Shown here: positions 61,409 through 64,000 of the stretch, one piece after another
How positions within the stretch are numbered: position 1 is the first letter of the stretch
How the letters are laid out: every line of letters begins with the position of its first letter
Source of the DNA: Lachnospiraceae bacterium
GTDB lineage: Bacteria; Bacillota; Clostridia; Lachnospirales; Lachnospiraceae
Length of the DNA stretch: 64,000 bases
Reading direction: 5' to 3'
Assembly (NCBI GenBank): GCA_021772075.1
Contig: JAETNQ010000002.1
Location: forward strand, 84,461 to 148,460
Position numbers and translations under genes: made by a program
The notes under the pieces: generated by a model
The model's input: only the letters and a program-made list of their open reading frames with translations
Databases searched by the model: none
Told to the model about the DNA's origin: nothing

Positions 61409-64000
61409 TTAATTAAACGGGATTTCTTCGTCTACTCCATCCGGAATATTCATAAAATCCCAATTTTCAGCTTTTACATAGGGGTCATCAGAAGCAAACT
61501 GTTCAAAGTCTCCGTACTTAGAGATTGTAGCAATCGCTTCATCTACCATAGAAATATAATACTGCTCATCAATGTCGGCCTGCTTGCCGAGCTCCCTGAC
61601 CATCTCCGATTCCAGCCACCGGTAGCCTTTCGATCCTGTTGCGGCATAATATTTTCCGTCCTTTTCGCGGTAAAGCACGCCGCCTCCGCAGCCAGATTTA
61701 ATCGGGCAGAAGTTTCCAACCTTGCCGATGAAAATATAATTGTGGCCTTTCTCAATCAAAGGAACCAGCTCCTGCCCCATTTTTTCAAATGTAATGTCAG
61801 ACAGTTCGCCTTTCTTGTACTTGCTTTCGGCCTTGGCCAGTTCCTTTTCGTACTCGGTCACATCCGGCAGATCTTCATTCATGTCCAAATATAACGCACT
61901 GCTGACAGACTTCGCCTCGCACAGATCCTCAAACACAATCTCTTCCTTGCTGAACAACTTCTTGAAGACATAGGGAACCGCAAACTGGGTGCCTGTAGCT
62001 GTCCATTCCCCCGCGTGTTTTCCATCCTTATAGCGGGCAATATAAACAGCATCATTGACCAGGCACATCTTGTCATAGGTAGCCTCATGTTCAAAGGTGT
62101 AGCCATACTTCTTGCCAAACTCCATGACAAACTGGATGATTTCCGGCGTTGCATCTGGAATCTTGATGGAGTCCGTCTTAATATGGGCAACAGTAAAGCC
62201 CCGTTCCTGCACCTCGTGTTTGAGGTTTACCATGAACAGAGCTCCACGTTTCGCCACAATATTGTCCTTATTACGCACATCTCGGAAAGGATTCTCAAAT
62301 GTTGCCGAAGTCAACCCATACACAGAGTTGATGGCAATTTTCAGTGCCTGGGCCAAATCTGCAGCAGAATCCTCGTCCGTTAAGTATTTTGCCAAAGCCC
62401 CACCCAGCATTTTTCTTGCCTTGTCGAAGTCCTTATGCTTGATAGCGATACGGGCATCCAAAATCTCTTTAAAACGCTGAGTGTATATATCACCGAAAAG
62501 ATTTTCCGCTACGATACTGCTGGGATGCATAGAGGCAATATCCAGTAGTGCCACATTTCCGTAGATTCCGGGTTCGGCATAAACATAGCCACCCTCGCCG
62601 ACCTCTTCTCCACGGTAGATAGATTTTCCATGCTCAAAGGTGTACCCGGGAAATTCCGGTTTGCCATCTTCATTGAAGCAATTATAAAAGTTCTCTTCTT
62701 CTTTACCGAACGGCAACTCGTCGATTCCCATATCCCGGTAATTGAACTGATCCTGAGGTTTCCTGTTATTGCCAAATATAATTCTGGTTGTTAATGTATT
62801 TGTTGTGTCGTTTACCGTCATCCCAGCCACATCAGCCAGAACCTGCCTTGCTGTGAAATCCGATTTTCTTGCGTTGAACACCGCTTCCGTAGCCAGGACA
62901 TCATTGTCACAGTATTCAGCAACTTTCGTCCAAAGTTCCTCCGGCACCGGCTGATCCCACGGAAGTCCAAGCTCCTGATGATGGATTCCCAGCTCAATCT
63001 CGAATTTCTTCAAGGACTGCTTTTTACTGGAAAAGTCATAAACATCCGTGTAACTGACGTTATAAGCCTCTCCAAAGAAGCAGTTAGGACTTCCGTTGAT
63101 GATTTTCTGGGACAGGTTATAAAGCTGCTCATTAGAATATCCCATAAGCCTGGCATAGAGGATATGATTATCGTACCTCCGGCAGTTGAACCCCACCAGA
63201 CGGAACCGCATCAGTTCCTCAATTTCCGCCGGAGCCGGGTTGATCATCCGGACCACCGGCTTCCCCTCACCCACAATCTTCCAGTTCACAAGGAATAGGT
63301 TCGGGAACACCTCTACATCATAAAACACCAACTTCGCATCGTCGTTCCTTGCTCCGGTAGATGAATCCTCCGACTTAAACTGCATCTTGTTCACAAGTTT
63401 TATACAGTAGTCCGCCTGATTCGTGCTGTTGGCGGCAAAAGCAAGGACGCCATTGCGCATATCCGTGACATCATACTTCAGGTCGCTCGCATAGGCATCC
63501 TCCAAAATTTTGTAGATGAAATCGATACTCGGCTTAGTCCCCGGATGGATCTCTTTATTGAGATTCCGCATGATCAGCGTCCTAAGCCCTTTCTCGCTCT
63601 TTATAGCGTCAAAATTTACCATTTTTTCTCCTTTCAGTGGCAGCCCGGAGCTAATCGTGGCAATCGGCAGATTATTACATTTGGATAGCTTTCTCCTGAG
63701 AGAACTATTGCCTGTGAACACTTTCACTTCGATATGGTCGTCATAAATCCTACTGAGCTTTGCCGGATCTCCAGCGTAAATATAATGCAGGTGTATCCCG
63801 GCACCGCTTTTGCTCAGTTCGGCATAGGTAGGCGGCCATTTGCTTGCCTCCTCGACATTCCTTTCAAAACTTTTGTTTCCAGTCTCGTCCGTAATATCGA
63901 AGTCAATGACTATATGATTCTCTGGAACCTTTACATAATGCAGTTTTGATGTGTCCAATGCCGCCAGTTTTGTTTTTACTGCATCCCATTTTTTAGACGG
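61409..64000 (-). CDS. Primase-like domain fused to family B DNA polymerase (cut by window edge)
   Basis: The frame is open to the edge, so the N-terminus is missing; at least 860 residues remain. The first ~115 look like an archaeo-eukaryotic primase ([28 protein letters not shown]). The rest is a family B polymerase: exonuclease motifs [19 protein letters not shown] and [11 protein letters not shown]; polymerase motif [12 protein letters not shown], motif [12 protein letters not shown] and motif [11 protein letters not shown], whose first Asp (DTDS in most members) is Lys. An ATG at 63622 with AAAGGAGAAAAA is in frame and could also give the polymerase alone. Confidence 0.85.
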   Translation of the reverse strand, partial: PSKKWDAVKTKLAALDTSKLHYVKVPENHIVIDFDITDETGNKSFERNVEEASKWPPTYAELSKSGAGIHLHYIYAGDPAKLSRIYDDHIEVKVFTGNSSLRRKLSKCNNLPIATISSGLPLKGEKMVNFDAIKSEKGLRTLIMRNLNKEIHPGTKPSIDFIYKILEDAYASDLKYDVTDMRNGVLAFAANSTNQADYCIKLVNKMQFKSEDSSTGARNDDAKLVFYDVEVFPNLFLVNWKIVGEGKPVVRMINPAPAEIEELMRFRLVGFNCRRYDNHILYARLMGYSNEQLYNLSQKIINGSPNCFFGEAYNVSYTDVYDFSSKKQSLKKFEIELGIHHQELGLPWDQPVPEELWTKVAEYCDNDVLATEAVFNARKSDFTARQVLADVAGMTVNDTTNTLTTRIIFGNNRKPQDQFNYRDMGIDELPFGKEEENFYNCFNEDGKPEFPGYTFEHGKSIYRGEEVGEGGYVYAEPGIYGNVALLDIASMHPSSIVAENLFGDIYTQRFKEILDARIAIKHKDFDKARKMLGGALAKYLTDEDSAADLAQALKIAINSVYGLTSATFENPFRDVRNKDNIVAKRGALFMVNLKHEVQERGFTVAHIKTDSIKIPDATPEIIQFVMEFGKKYGYTFEHEATYDKMCLVNDAVYIARYKDGKHAGEWTATGTQFAVPYVFKKLFSKEEIVFEDLCEAKSVSSALYLDMNEDLPDVTEYEKELAKAESKYKKGELSDITFEKMGQELVPLIEKGHNYIFIGKVGNFCPIKSGCGGGVLYREKDGKYYAATGSKGYRWLESEMVRELGKQADIDEQYYISMVDEAIATISKYGDFEQFASDDPYVKAENWDFMNIPDGVDEEIPFN

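Overview
The window is a stretch of Clostridia chromosome, most likely from a Lachnospiraceae-type gut Firmicute. The evidence is clostridial-style gene content, strong AGGAGG-type ribosome binding sites and a PolI without proofreading motifs. A prophage fills everything from about 19.1 kb to the right edge. Essentially every gene is read from the minus strand, so transcription runs from high to low coordinates.

Host part (1-19013). Reading leftward: hisH-hisF (imidazole glycerol phosphate synthase), ung, lysA, tRNA-Leu(CAA), an HPr-like phosphocarrier with nagB, a small anti-sigma-like membrane protein, and polA-coaE-FtsA-like-MBL-ACT-DUF711. Last come two tandem lipoproteins (propeller-like sensor plus solute-binding domain) followed by a sugar ABC permease cut by the left edge.

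Prophage (about 19014 to beyond 64000). This is a siphovirus-type temperate phage. From right to left it carries a replication module (primase-like plus family B DNA polymerase, putative OB-fold protein, RNase H, SF2 helicase); a block of small accessory genes (nucleotide-metabolism-like, HAD, DUF5662, P-loop, small membrane proteins); an iteron-rich gap; a structured leader and a gene of unknown function; two PD-(D/E)XK nucleases; and an 893-residue DFDGD-type RNA polymerase-like protein. After that come a structured noncoding segment, HNH and terminase, portal, a protease-capsid fusion, head-tail connectors, tail tube and chaperones, endolysin, tape measure, baseplate and fibre. The left end holds the diversity-generating retroelement, holin, xis and int. 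The right end of the prophage and any CI-type repressor lie outside the window.

The most notable system is a complete diversity-generating retroelement (DGR) at 21389-24852: target protein, XkdX-like gene, avd, template repeat and reverse transcriptase. An 87-bp template (22718-22804) and variable repeat (23892-23978) differ at 12 positions, and every one is an adenine of the template on the coding strand. It diversifies the C-terminal lectin-like end of a tail-tip protein. The second notable item is the DFDGD-type polymerase. It shares a His-Gly...Gly-Arg N-terminal tag with other phage proteins, which suggests (inference) that it may be carried in the virion.
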